From assembly GCF_043642205.1 (NCBI RefSeq), contig NZ_JBHZSG010000067.1, positions 1 to 11,206 on the forward strand: DNA of 11,206 bases. Direction: 5' to 3'. Below, piece after piece: positions 1 through 6,305 of this stretch (positions are counted from its first letter, which is position 1; each line of letters starts with the position of its first letter). The notes beneath the pieces are model-generated. The model saw nothing but the letters and a program-made list of their open reading frames with translations. It was not told the DNA's origin and did not search any database. Made by a program: the position numbers and the translations under genes. Source of the stretch: Thalassotalea_A litorea (lineage in GTDB: Bacteria > Pseudomonadota > Gammaproteobacteria > Enterobacterales > Alteromonadaceae).

Positions 1-156
1 GACCCTATATTTCAATAATATAGATTGACTATATCAATGAAATCTATGTTGTAACTGAACCTCTGCCCTAACTCTGATTTGTGCACAAACTTAATGTGAT
101 TGGTATAAGAACTTCGGATGAGTCAACTTCCTGAATTCAAGCCGAAAATTAAAAAA

Positions 157-184
157 TGATCCTAATCATTTTTCGTCCCGTAAG
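157..184 (+). promoter_or_regulatory. Predicted ECF11 (sigma-E/ChrR-type) promoter of the DUF4397 lipoprotein gene
   Basis: TGATCC at 157-162 is followed by a 16-base spacer and CGTAAG at 179-184. This matches the ECF11 promoter consensus (TGATC near -35, CGTAA near -10), and the sigma factor of that type is encoded at 2493-3158. Transcription would begin near 191, just upstream of the ribosome-binding site at 211-215. The -35 element lies inside an AT-rich palindrome at 152-173. Seen: the two motifs and the exact spacing, repeated at three other places in the window. Inferred: that the local sigma factor uses it. Confidence 0.75.
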
Positions 185-210
185 GTTGAATGCGACTTCG
201 AACTTTACAT

Positions 211-215
211 GAGGA
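211..215 (+). promoter_or_regulatory. Ribosome-binding site deciding the lipoprotein start
   Basis: GAGGA lies 7 bases before the ATG at 223. The in-frame ATG at 190 has no such site, sits at the predicted transcription start, and would place eleven residues before the signal peptide. Confidence 0.75.
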
Positions 216-222
216 AACAAAA

Positions 223-1611
223 ATGAAAAGGATCTTAAAGATCATTTTACCAGCATTTCTACTGGGCGTCATCAGTGGCTGTGACAATGACGATAACGGT
301 AGTGGTGAAATCACTCCACCAGAGCCACCCGCACCGCAAACTATGGTACGGGTGATTCATGGCTCTCCTGATGCCCCAGCGGTTAATGTGTTAGCCGGAG
401 GAAGCGTGGTCGACGCTTTGGCTGGATTAGACTTTGCTATGGGCTCACCCTTCTTGTCGTTAGATGCGGGCACGTATCCATTAACCGTCGACGCCATTCT
501 GGCTGACGAGACAACCACTCAGGTGTTGGACTTGGGTGATGTCGATTTGATGGCTGATACCGAATACACGGTATTTGCGCACGGCACGGTTACTAACATG
601 GACCTGGCTCCTGCTGTCATTGCAAACCCCGTCAGTGCGGTTGGCGACGGTAATATCCGCGTCCAGGTATTGCACGGCTCTTCCATCGCCCCGATGGTGA
701 ACTTACATGTCACCGGTGCAGACGATGAGCTTGGTGAACCTTTGGCGACCTTATCCTATGGCGATGTGACAGGCCAGGTTGAAGTGCCTGCTGGTGTATA
801 CCGGGTTCGTCTGGTTGTTGCTGAAGGCGATAGCATGGGAGCGGTAGCTTTCGACGCGGTATTGCCTGATTTGCCTGCCGGCGCGGACTTATTCGTCGCG
901 GCAACGACAAACACTGGCGTGCCTACCTCACCGGTATTTTTGCTAGCCAATGATGGTACTGACACATTGAAAATCATCGACGACAGAACCCAAGCTTGGG
1001 TACGTGTTGTCCATGCCGCTGCCGATGTACCTAATGTCGACATCTTAGTTAATGGCAATAAGGTCAGCGCTCTGAGCAACGCTCCATTTACCGGCGTTAC
1101 CGGTAATGTCCCTGTTGATCCAGGCACGTACATGGTCGATACGGTGCTAACCGCCGACAATAGTGTTGTAGGTATAACTGGTGATCTTATGCTGGAAGCG
1201 GATATGAAATATACCGTAAACGCTGTGGGCACTTTAGATAGCTCGGACGACGCAGCGCTTGAATATTATGTTCAGGTCGATGATGCGCGCATGGTGGCTA
1301 CCGAAGCCCAGGTGCGATTAACCCATGCGCATCCATCTGTAGGTAACGTTGACATCTACGTAACCGCAGACGGCGATATCAGCAATGCATCGCCGGTTTG
1401 GACTGATGTTCCTTTCAAAGCGGATACCGGCTTTGTGTCGCTGCCTCCTGGCGATTATGTCGTGCAGGTAACGCTTACGGGTACCGATACAATTGCTATC
1501 GACACGGGTGTTATCTCCTTGATGGGGGGTAAAATTTACGCGGCTACTGCGGTTGATAATCCAATGGGCATGCCGGCAAACTTAATCTTGATGGATGCGT
1601 TTACTGAATAA
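223..1611 (+). CDS. DUF4397 repeat lipoprotein, cell envelope
   Basis: A 462-residue envelope protein of unknown function. Residues 1-19 form a lipoprotein signal peptide (basic MKR, hydrophobic core, lipobox VISGC) with Cys20 as the lipidated residue. A short acidic and Pro-rich linker (about 21-40) follows. Four repeats of the DUF4397 type then begin near residues 42, 145, 259 and 364, marked by related segments such as VRVIHGSPDAPAVNV, RVVHAAADVPNVDILV and VRLTHAHPSVGNVDIYV. DUF4397 domains are predicted beta-rich and common in secreted or surface proteins. Asp21 at position +2 would favour inner-membrane retention under the E. coli Lol rule, but the rule varies outside enterics. The start at 223 was chosen for its ribosome-binding site and because the predicted promoter at 157-184 would initiate near 191. 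A terminator follows, so it is probably monocistronic. Its likely control by the ECF sigma factor is the most informative clue to its role. Confidence 0.9.
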   Translation: MKRILKIILPAFLLGVISGCDNDDNGSGEITPPEPPAPQTMVRVIHGSPDAPAVNVLAGGSVVDALAGLDFAMGSPFLSLDAGTYPLTVDAILADETTTQVLDLGDVDLMADTEYTVFAHGTVTNMDLAPAVIANPVSAVGDGNIRVQVLHGSSIAPMVNLHVTGADDELGEPLATLSYGDVTGQVEVPAGVYRVRLVVAEGDSMGAVAFDAVLPDLPAGADLFVAATTNTGVPTSPVFLLANDGTDTLKIIDDRTQAWVRVVHAAADVPNVDILVNGNKVSALSNAPFTGVTGNVPVDPGTYMVDTVLTADNSVVGITGDLMLEADMKYTVNAVGTLDSSDDAALEYYVQVDDARMVATEAQVRLTHAHPSVGNVDIYVTADGDISNASPVWTDVPFKADTGFVSLPPGDYVVQVTLTGTDTIAIDTGVISLMGGKIYAATAVDNPMGMPANLILMDAFTE

Positions 1612-1645
1612 TTCATTCGCGTTAATTTGCGAACAACCCAGAAAC

Positions 1646-1676
1646 AGCCCACTCGAGTTATCTTGTGGGCTTTTTT
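1646..1676 (+). terminator. Rho-independent terminator after the lipoprotein gene
   Basis: AGCCCAC (1646-1652) pairs with GTGGGCT (1665-1671) around a 12-base loop. The T run at 1671-1676 completes a classic intrinsic terminator 35 bases after the stop codon. It separates the lipoprotein gene from the sigma-factor region. Confidence 0.85.
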
Positions 1677-1800
1677 GATGCTTATTGCCGTCAAAAATGT
1701 ATCCAAATTCTCCTATTTGTATGCAACTGTTCGTTAATGGCAAGTAAAGCAATCATCGCTTTATTATGCCGACTTGGAAGTCAGTATTTGCACTTTTTGT

Positions 1801-1828
1801 TGATCGTTTTCTTAGGTAAATGCGTATA
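1801..1828 (+). promoter_or_regulatory. Predicted ECF11 promoter of the Lon-domain/sigma/chrR operon
   Basis: TGATCG at 1801-1806, a 16-base spacer, then CGTATA at 1823-1828: the same architecture and spacing as at 157-184. Initiation would be expected near 1835. It is the only clear promoter-like element found between the terminator at 1646-1676 and the gene at 1860; the rest of that 248-base gap shows only a weak 6-bp hairpin at 1745-1763. Confidence 0.7.
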
Positions 1829-1849
1829 AAAAGGTATGTGTAGAACAAC

Positions 1850-1854
1850 GGAAG
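1850..1854 (+). promoter_or_regulatory. Ribosome-binding site deciding the Lon-domain protein start
   Basis: GGAAG lies 5 bases before the ATG at 1860. The in-frame ATG at 1836 falls at the predicted transcription start and has no usable upstream site, so 1860 is preferred. Confidence 0.6.
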
Positions 1855-1859
1855 CACTT

Positions 1860-2438
1860 ATGAATCTCGTTATTTTTCCATTGCCCATTTATCTTCTTCC
1901 TGGTGGTATCACTCGATTACGAATTTTTGAGCAGCGTTATATTAAAATGGTGAAGCAGGCCGTGACCGGTGATGGTTTTGTTATCAGTCAGTTTGCAAAA
2001 GAAGACGAGAACCCGTGTTGCCGTTGGGGCAGTCATGTCACTATTGTTGATTTTCAAAATGGTGACGACGGTTTGTTATATATCGACGTTAAATGCGATG
2101 CCATCGTCAACATCGGTGAAACATATCGTGACGAAGATAATCTTCTGCGTGCGCCAATTACACTTTCTCAGCACTGGCCAGGGCAACCCGTTTCGACCAA
2201 TAGTCAGTTACTCGCCGATGAGTTGCGTAAATTTTTTGACGACAATCCACATTATGCCAGCTTGTATCCACAACCTGAGTTTGATTCTCCTGTGTGGGTA
2301 TGTAGCCGTTGGTTAGAACTGATACCTATTAATTTCGACAACAAATGTTGCTTTATCGAGCCTGACAGCTTTTCCAAAGCGATGAATTTTCTCGCCACTG
2401 TGATTATCGAACATCACGAAGAAAAAACTGATCTTTAA
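1860..2438 (+). CDS. Small Lon substrate-binding-domain (PUA-like) protein
   Basis: A 192-residue, probably cytoplasmic protein that resembles only the N-terminal substrate-binding domain of Lon protease (PF02190/COG2802 type). The opening MNLVIFPLPIYLLPGG and the following RLRIFEQRYIKMV are typical of that fold. No ATPase or protease domain follows, so it cannot be a protease by itself. Family members are usually unassigned; a role in binding unfolded or regulatory proteins is inference. The start at 1860 gives the family-like N terminus; an ATG at 1836 would add eight residues. It lies between two predicted ECF11 promoters, and the second overlaps its stop codon, so it should be co-transcribed with the downstream sigma and anti-sigma genes from the first promoter. 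A part in anti-sigma turnover is an attractive but untested idea. Confidence 0.85.
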   Translation: MNLVIFPLPIYLLPGGITRLRIFEQRYIKMVKQAVTGDGFVISQFAKEDENPCCRWGSHVTIVDFQNGDDGLLYIDVKCDAIVNIGETYRDEDNLLRAPITLSQHWPGQPVSTNSQLLADELRKFFDDNPHYASLYPQPEFDSPVWVCSRWLELIPINFDNKCCFIEPDSFSKAMNFLATVIIEHHEEKTDL

Positions 2439-2456
2439 AGTAAGTGCTCTCGTAGA
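2429..2456 (+). promoter_or_regulatory. Predicted autoregulatory ECF11 promoter of the sigma-factor gene
   Basis: TGATCT at 2429-2434, a 16-base spacer, then CGTAGA at 2451-2456, overlapping the end of the Lon-domain gene (stop 2436-2438). Initiation near 2463 would give a leader of about 30 bases to the ATG at 2493. Autoregulation is the rule for ECF sigma operons and fits this placement. Confidence 0.7.
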
Positions 2457-2492
2457 ATGACTTAACTGGGTTGAACAATTAAGTTACTCACG

Positions 2493-3158
2493 ATGCAAAC
2501 AGATACAAGCGCAGATACAATTACACGTGCAAATAGATTGCCAAATCAGGCTTCTCGCTCTAATAATAGAACTATGAATCCTGATAATAACCATCAACAA
2601 TTAGCTGATTGGCTCGCAGCCGTGGCTGAAGAGAGAGATAAAATTGCCTTTACAGGGCTGTTTAAATTTTTTGCTCCGAAGATACAGCGCATTGCTCACC
2701 AGCAATTTAGCAGTGAAGCCCAGGCACACGAAGTCGTGCAGGAAACGATGTCAAATGTCTGGCGCAAAGCACATCTATATTCGCCGCAAAAAGGTGCCCC
2801 AACGACATGGGTCTACACCATTATGCGGAATGTAAGTTTCGACATGCTTCGCAAAATGAAGTCCAAAAAGGAAGATAACCTCAGTGAGGATATCTGGCCA
2901 TTAGTGGAAGCCGAAAGTGCAGAAACGGATGTGTACGCGGATCATTTGCAACAGAATCAGATTCTGGCTCACCTGGACAAGTTACCGGAGAACCAGAAAC
3001 AAGTCGTAAAAGGTTTTTACTTTCTGGAAATGTCGCAAGAGCAGCTTGCTCAACATCTAAACCTGCCCCTTGGCACGGTGAAATCAAGGTTGCGACTTGC
3101 CTTAGGCAAGTTAAAGCAGCAGTTATCAGATCAACAAGTGGGAGAGCATGATGATTAA
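2493..3158 (+). CDS. ECF11-type RNA polymerase sigma factor (RpoE of the RpoE-ChrR pair)
   Basis: A 221-residue extracytoplasmic-function sigma factor that directs RNA polymerase to stress promoters. Region 2 spans about residues 53-125, including FKFFAPKIQRIAHQ, EVVQETMSNVWRKA and TTWVYTIMRNVSFDMLRK, the last being the -10 recognition area. Region 4 spans about 155-212 (LPENQKQVVKGFYF, then the helix-turn-helix LPLGTVKSRLRLALGKL). The next gene, overlapping by 11 bases, encodes a ChrR anti-sigma factor, which places it in group ECF11; in R. sphaeroides this pair answers singlet oxygen. Its predicted target motif occurs just upstream, implying autoregulation. The N terminus carries about 27 polar residues before the conserved part. 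Met28 (2574) is an alternative start, and neither start has a strong ribosome-binding site. The family is certain; the singlet-oxygen signal is inferred from the partner and the photolyase and lipid genes nearby. Confidence 0.95.
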   Translation: MQTDTSADTITRANRLPNQASRSNNRTMNPDNNHQQLADWLAAVAEERDKIAFTGLFKFFAPKIQRIAHQQFSSEAQAHEVVQETMSNVWRKAHLYSPQKGAPTTWVYTIMRNVSFDMLRKMKSKKEDNLSEDIWPLVEAESAETDVYADHLQQNQILAHLDKLPENQKQVVKGFYFLEMSQEQLAQHLNLPLGTVKSRLRLALGKLKQQLSDQQVGEHDD

Positions 3159-3822
3159 GCATCACCCAACGACAAATTTATTACAGTCATTTTCTGCCGG
3201 AGAGCTTCCAGCATCATTATCCGCTGCGATTAGTATCCATGTTGATATGTGTCCGGTGTGTCAACAACAGGTTGGCGAATTAACGGAGCAATACGCGGAG
3301 CAAAGCTTCGATCAACCAGCGCAAATGAGCCAGCAGCAGTCATTCAATGAGACCGCGGACATTATGGCATTGATTGATGATATTACCGATGATGAGTCAA
3401 TTGCAGAGGTTGGCGAGCGTTATGTTGCCAAAGAGTTTCAGATAAAAGACAAGAATTATAAAATGCCAAGGGCCTTGCAGTCGATGGCGATCGGAAGTTT
3501 TTCCGGTATTGGAAAATTAAACCGAGCTCGAATTGAGCTTGGCGAGGGTGAGATCCACACCAGCTTAATGCAAATTCAGCCTGGCGGCATGATCCCAGAG
3601 CACACTCACAAAGGGTTTGAGCTAACGTTATTACTCGATGGTGAATTTAGCGATGACATGGGTACGTATCAGGCGGGCGATTTTATCTGGCTCGATGGTT
3701 CGCACCAACACAACCCGAAAACGGAAGACGGGTGCTTGTGCCTGACCGTGGTCAGTGATGCCTTGCACTTCACACAAGGTTTCGGAAAATTATTGAATCC
3801 GTTCGGTTCTCTGCTTTACTAA
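3148..3822 (+). CDS. chrR: ChrR-type zinc anti-sigma factor with C-terminal cupin
   Basis: A 224-residue cytoplasmic anti-sigma factor that should sequester the ECF sigma factor encoded immediately upstream (11-base overlap, implying coupled translation). The N-terminal zinc anti-sigma domain carries His6, His31, Cys35 and Cys38, the same residue numbers as the R. sphaeroides ChrR zinc site as I recall it. The C-terminal cupin domain (about 110-210) has His152, His154, Glu158 and His188 in an HxHxxxE...H arrangement, matching the second ChrR metal site with a constant offset of 11. Both sites therefore look intact. In R. sphaeroides the N-terminal domain binds sigma and the cupin domain is needed for the singlet-oxygen response. 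ATG 3148 and 3151 are adjacent; 3148 aligns best with the family start. A hairpin terminator follows. Confidence 0.95.
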   Translation: MMIKHHPTTNLLQSFSAGELPASLSAAISIHVDMCPVCQQQVGELTEQYAEQSFDQPAQMSQQQSFNETADIMALIDDITDDESIAEVGERYVAKEFQIKDKNYKMPRALQSMAIGSFSGIGKLNRARIELGEGEIHTSLMQIQPGGMIPEHTHKGFELTLLLDGEFSDDMGTYQAGDFIWLDGSHQHNPKTEDGCLCLTVVSDALHFTQGFGKLLNPFGSLLY

Positions 3823-3833
3823 ACCTTATCTTC

Positions 3834-3863
3834 ACCGGTTATTTCGATAGCCGGTTTCCTTCT
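3834..3863 (+). terminator. Probable rho-independent terminator after chrR
   Basis: ACCGGTTA (3834-3841) pairs with TAGCCGGT (3848-3855), one G-U pair included, around a 6-base loop, followed by the T-rich TTCCTTCTT. The interrupted T tract suggests partial termination. No promoter-like motif was found between it and the gene at 3884, so read-through may feed the photolyase pair. Confidence 0.6.
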
Positions 3864-3873
3864 TAATTGTCTT

Positions 3874-3878
3874 GGAGG
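3874..3878 (+). promoter_or_regulatory. Ribosome-binding site deciding the DUF523-DUF1722 start
   Basis: GGAGG lies 5 bases before the ATG at 3884. A TTG at 3872 is in frame but overlaps the GGAGG site itself, so it is rejected as the start. Confidence 0.85.
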
Positions 3879-3883
3879 ATGCC

Positions 3884-4843
3884 ATGAGTCATCAGCATTT
3901 CGATACCGACATCAATATTGGCATTAGCGCCTGTTTAATTGGTCAGAAAGTTCGTTTTGATGCGAGCCATAAGCAAAGCCAGTTTTGTGTAAACGAGTTC
4001 GGTGAACACGTAAAGTTTGTCCCCTATTGCCCGGAAGTGGCTATCGGGCTTCCAGTCCCTAGGCCAACCGTGCGTCAAATTGATGTCGACGGCGTGATCC
4101 ATGTGAGTCGTCCAGATGGCACTATGGATGTAACGGATAAGCTTCGCGATTACGGTCAGAAAGTCGCTCCTAAGCTAGCAGACATCAGTGGTTACGTATT
4201 TTGCGCCAAGAGTCCAAGTTGTGGCATGGAACGGGTAAAGGTTTATTCACAAGATGGTAAAGGCTCGACGTCGGATGGCATAGGTGTTTTTGCCCGAGAA
4301 ATCATGAAACGTTATCCATATTTACCCTGCGAAGAAAACGGTCGACTCAACGATGCTCGCCTGCGAGAAAACTTTGTCGCACGGGTGTTTGCCTACAAAC
4401 ACTTTCAAACGCTTGAAGCCTCCGGCCTGAGCAAACACAAGCTGATGGTATTTCATAGCCAATACAAATATTTGTTAATGTCTCATGACATTCTCAAATA
4501 TCGGGAAGCAGGCCGATTGTTGGCAAAAATGCAAGATAACGTCGACGAAATCGGGAAGCAGTATCTTGCTATTTTAATGACAGCGATGAAAAAGATTGCA
4601 TCCCGTAAAGGACATGCAAATACCTTGCAGCACATTCAAGGCTATTTTTCTAATGAACTCAATGGCTCAGAAAAACAGGAATTGTGTCAGCACATTGAGG
4701 ATTATCGTGCCGGATTGGTGCCGCTGATGGTGCCGCTCACGATGATCAAACACTATCTGATGGAGTATCCCAAAGACTATCTCGCGCAACAGGTGTATTT
4801 ACAACCTCACCCCGTGTCGTTGAAATTACGATACAGTCACTAA
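3884..4843 (+). CDS. DUF523-DUF1722 fusion protein (YbgA-like C-terminal half)
   Basis: A 319-residue, probably cytoplasmic protein of unknown biochemical role. The N-terminal DUF523 domain (about 10-160) has conserved Cys residues in ISACLIGQKVRFD (Cys17), YCPEV (Cys49) and CAKSPSCGM (Cys107, Cys113), which could bind metal or an Fe-S cluster. The C-terminal DUF1722 domain (about 190-310) starts near FHSQYKYLLMSH and corresponds to E. coli YbgA, which is encoded beside phrB. The same association holds here: its stop codon shares one base with the photolyase ATG (TAATG), so the two are almost certainly co-transcribed and translationally coupled. That supports a role tied to photorepair or light and oxidative stress, but no activity can be read from the sequence. 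Domain calls are by recognition of conserved motifs. Confidence 0.9.
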   Translation: MSHQHFDTDINIGISACLIGQKVRFDASHKQSQFCVNEFGEHVKFVPYCPEVAIGLPVPRPTVRQIDVDGVIHVSRPDGTMDVTDKLRDYGQKVAPKLADISGYVFCAKSPSCGMERVKVYSQDGKGSTSDGIGVFAREIMKRYPYLPCEENGRLNDARLRENFVARVFAYKHFQTLEASGLSKHKLMVFHSQYKYLLMSHDILKYREAGRLLAKMQDNVDEIGKQYLAILMTAMKKIASRKGHANTLQHIQGYFSNELNGSEKQELCQHIEDYRAGLVPLMVPLTMIKHYLMEYPKDYLAQQVYLQPHPVSLKLRYSH

Positions 4844-6276
4844 TGCTATACTGGCTTCGCAATGATCTGCGGGTGCATGATAACCCGGCATTAACAAAAG
4901 CGTTGCAACAAGGATGTTGTGACGCGGTTTTTTTATCCTGTGACGCCCAGTGGCGTCAACACCATCAAAGTCCAATTCAACGAGATTTTATTTACCGTCA
5001 TTTAATTCTGCTCGCTAAACAGCTCGCGACGCTAGGGATGCGTTTTCATTTTATTGAGGTGAGCGATTTTTCCGGACAAATTTCCTGGGTAAAGGAATGG
5101 TCTGAACAACAACATAAACAGAAGAAGTCGGCACAAATCTTTGCCATTGCCGAGCTTGAATTAAATGAAGTTTCCCGTGATCAAGAGTTGCTCAATCAAG
5201 GTGTCGTTTTAGATTTGAGTGAAGCGGATGTGATTATCCCTAAAGGGCAGGTCGTAACCGCCGAGGGCAATATGTATCGGGTGTTCACGCCATTCAAGCG
5301 CGCATGGATAAAACAGCTCTTAAATCAGGGGTTTGAATGCCTCGCGAATCCGGTTCCCGCTCATCAAGAGGTTTTGCCCGGGACATTAAGTACAACTAAT
5401 CAAGAGGCTATCGAACAGATAACAAGGTGTCGACAGGATTGTGAGCAATCGTCTGAAGCCTGGCCGGATGCTGAGCTGATTATGTCAGGCACTTTGAGCA
5501 ATTGGATTGATGATACAATTCAAGATTACAGTCAGGGGCGAGATTTTCCCGCTTTACCTGCAACGTCAAAATTATCTCCTTGTTTAAGTATCGGCGCCAT
5601 AAGCCCGCGTCTAATACTACGATTGTTAATGCAATCACATCCTCTTGTTGTGGAGCAGCAACAATCTTCAGCGTTTGTCTGGTTAAATGAATTGATCTGG
5701 CGCGAGTTCTATCGCCATTTGTTGTTTCAATATCCGGATTTAATTAAAGGCAGAAATTTCAATCGCCAATACGATGCTTTGCAGTGGCGCAATGATACCG
5801 AGGAATTTGCCTTGTGGTGTCAGGGAAAAACCGGTTACCCCCTGGTCGATGCGGCCATGCGGCAATTAAATCAAACGGGTTGGATGCATAATCGTTTGCG
5901 CATGGTGGTTGCCAGTTTTCTCACCAAAGATCTCCTAATCGACTGGCGCTGGGGCGAACAGTACTTTATGGAACAGCTAATCGATGGTGATTTTGCCGCC
6001 AATAACGGTGGTTGGCAGTGGGCAGCGTCGACAGGCTGCGACGCACAACCTTATTTTCGCATTTTTAATCCAATCCGACAAAGTCAGAATTTTGATCCCT
6101 CAGGGGAATTCATACGTACTTATTTACCTGAACTGGCGCAGGTCCCCGATCGCCATATTCACTTTCCACATCAGTATCTTATTGATAATAATTGTGAATC
6201 TTTATATGGATCGGCTATCGTAGATCACAAGCAAGCCAGAGCATTGACGCTTGCGGCTTATAAAGCCTGCCGCTAG
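4843..6276 (+). CDS. phrB: Class I CPD deoxyribodipyrimidine photolyase
   Basis: A 477-residue flavoenzyme that uses blue or near-UV light to split cyclobutane pyrimidine dimers in DNA; E. coli PhrB has 472 residues. The N-terminal antenna-binding alpha/beta domain begins LYWLRNDLRVHDNPAL. The C-terminal FAD domain contains NELIWREFYRHLL, a WMHNRLRMVVASFLTKDLL segment and NNGGWQWAASTG (387-398). Trp315, Trp368 and Trp391 fall at E. coli Trp306, Trp359 and Trp382 with a constant offset of nine, so the electron-transfer triad is intact. Asn387 corresponds to the FAD-contacting Asn378. Translation is coupled to the preceding DUF523-DUF1722 gene by the TAATG overlap. The 3' end contains a promoter-like motif at 6093-6120, encoding part of the conserved FDPSGEFIRTYLPEL segment. 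An ordinary photolyase rather than a cryptochrome is favoured by length and motifs. Confidence 0.96.
   Translation: MLYWLRNDLRVHDNPALTKALQQGCCDAVFLSCDAQWRQHHQSPIQRDFIYRHLILLAKQLATLGMRFHFIEVSDFSGQISWVKEWSEQQHKQKKSAQIFAIAELELNEVSRDQELLNQGVVLDLSEADVIIPKGQVVTAEGNMYRVFTPFKRAWIKQLLNQGFECLANPVPAHQEVLPGTLSTTNQEAIEQITRCRQDCEQSSEAWPDAELIMSGTLSNWIDDTIQDYSQGRDFPALPATSKLSPCLSIGAISPRLILRLLMQSHPLVVEQQQSSAFVWLNELIWREFYRHLLFQYPDLIKGRNFNRQYDALQWRNDTEEFALWCQGKTGYPLVDAAMRQLNQTGWMHNRLRMVVASFLTKDLLIDWRWGEQYFMEQLIDGDFAANNGGWQWAASTGCDAQPYFRIFNPIRQSQNFDPSGEFIRTYLPELAQVPDRHIHFPHQYLIDNNCESLYGSAIVDHKQARALTLAAYKACR
6093..6120 (+). promoter_or_regulatory. Possible intragenic ECF11 promoter for the lipid module
   Basis: TGATCC at 6093-6098, 16 bases, then CGTACT at 6115-6120, inside the photolyase gene. 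The spacing is identical to that of the three intergenic copies, and the motif would initiate about 180 bases before the gene at 6306. It also encodes conserved photolyase residues (DPSGEFIRT), so a chance match imposed by coding is possible. Confidence 0.4.
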
Positions 6277-6305
6277 CACCGAAAACTCCAGTTAGCTGAG
6301 GACTT

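Noticed and set aside
79..109. Sigma-70 promoter: TTGTGC with an extended -10 TGGTATAAG
   Set aside because: The spacer is 19 bases and the -35 is weak. Possible as a basal promoter but not supportable beside the stronger ECF match.
152..173. Fur box
   Set aside because: The dyad resembles AATGAT...ATCATT, but the half-sites are separated by four bases rather than one.
190..222. ATG at 190 as the lipoprotein start
   Set aside because: It lies at the predicted transcription start, lacks a ribosome-binding site and would put eleven polar residues before the signal peptide.
756..1232. Reverse-strand open frame of 158 codons within the lipoprotein gene
   Set aside because: It is opposite a convincing gene, low in complexity (Ser/Thr/Pro-rich) and without family motifs or a ribosome-binding site.
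1745..1763. Hairpin TAAAGC/GCTTTA as a terminator or small RNA
   Set aside because: Only six AT-rich base pairs and no T tract.
1836..1859. ATG at 1836 as the Lon-domain protein start
   Set aside because: It coincides with the expected transcript start, and the family-like N terminus begins at 1860 after a GGAAG site.
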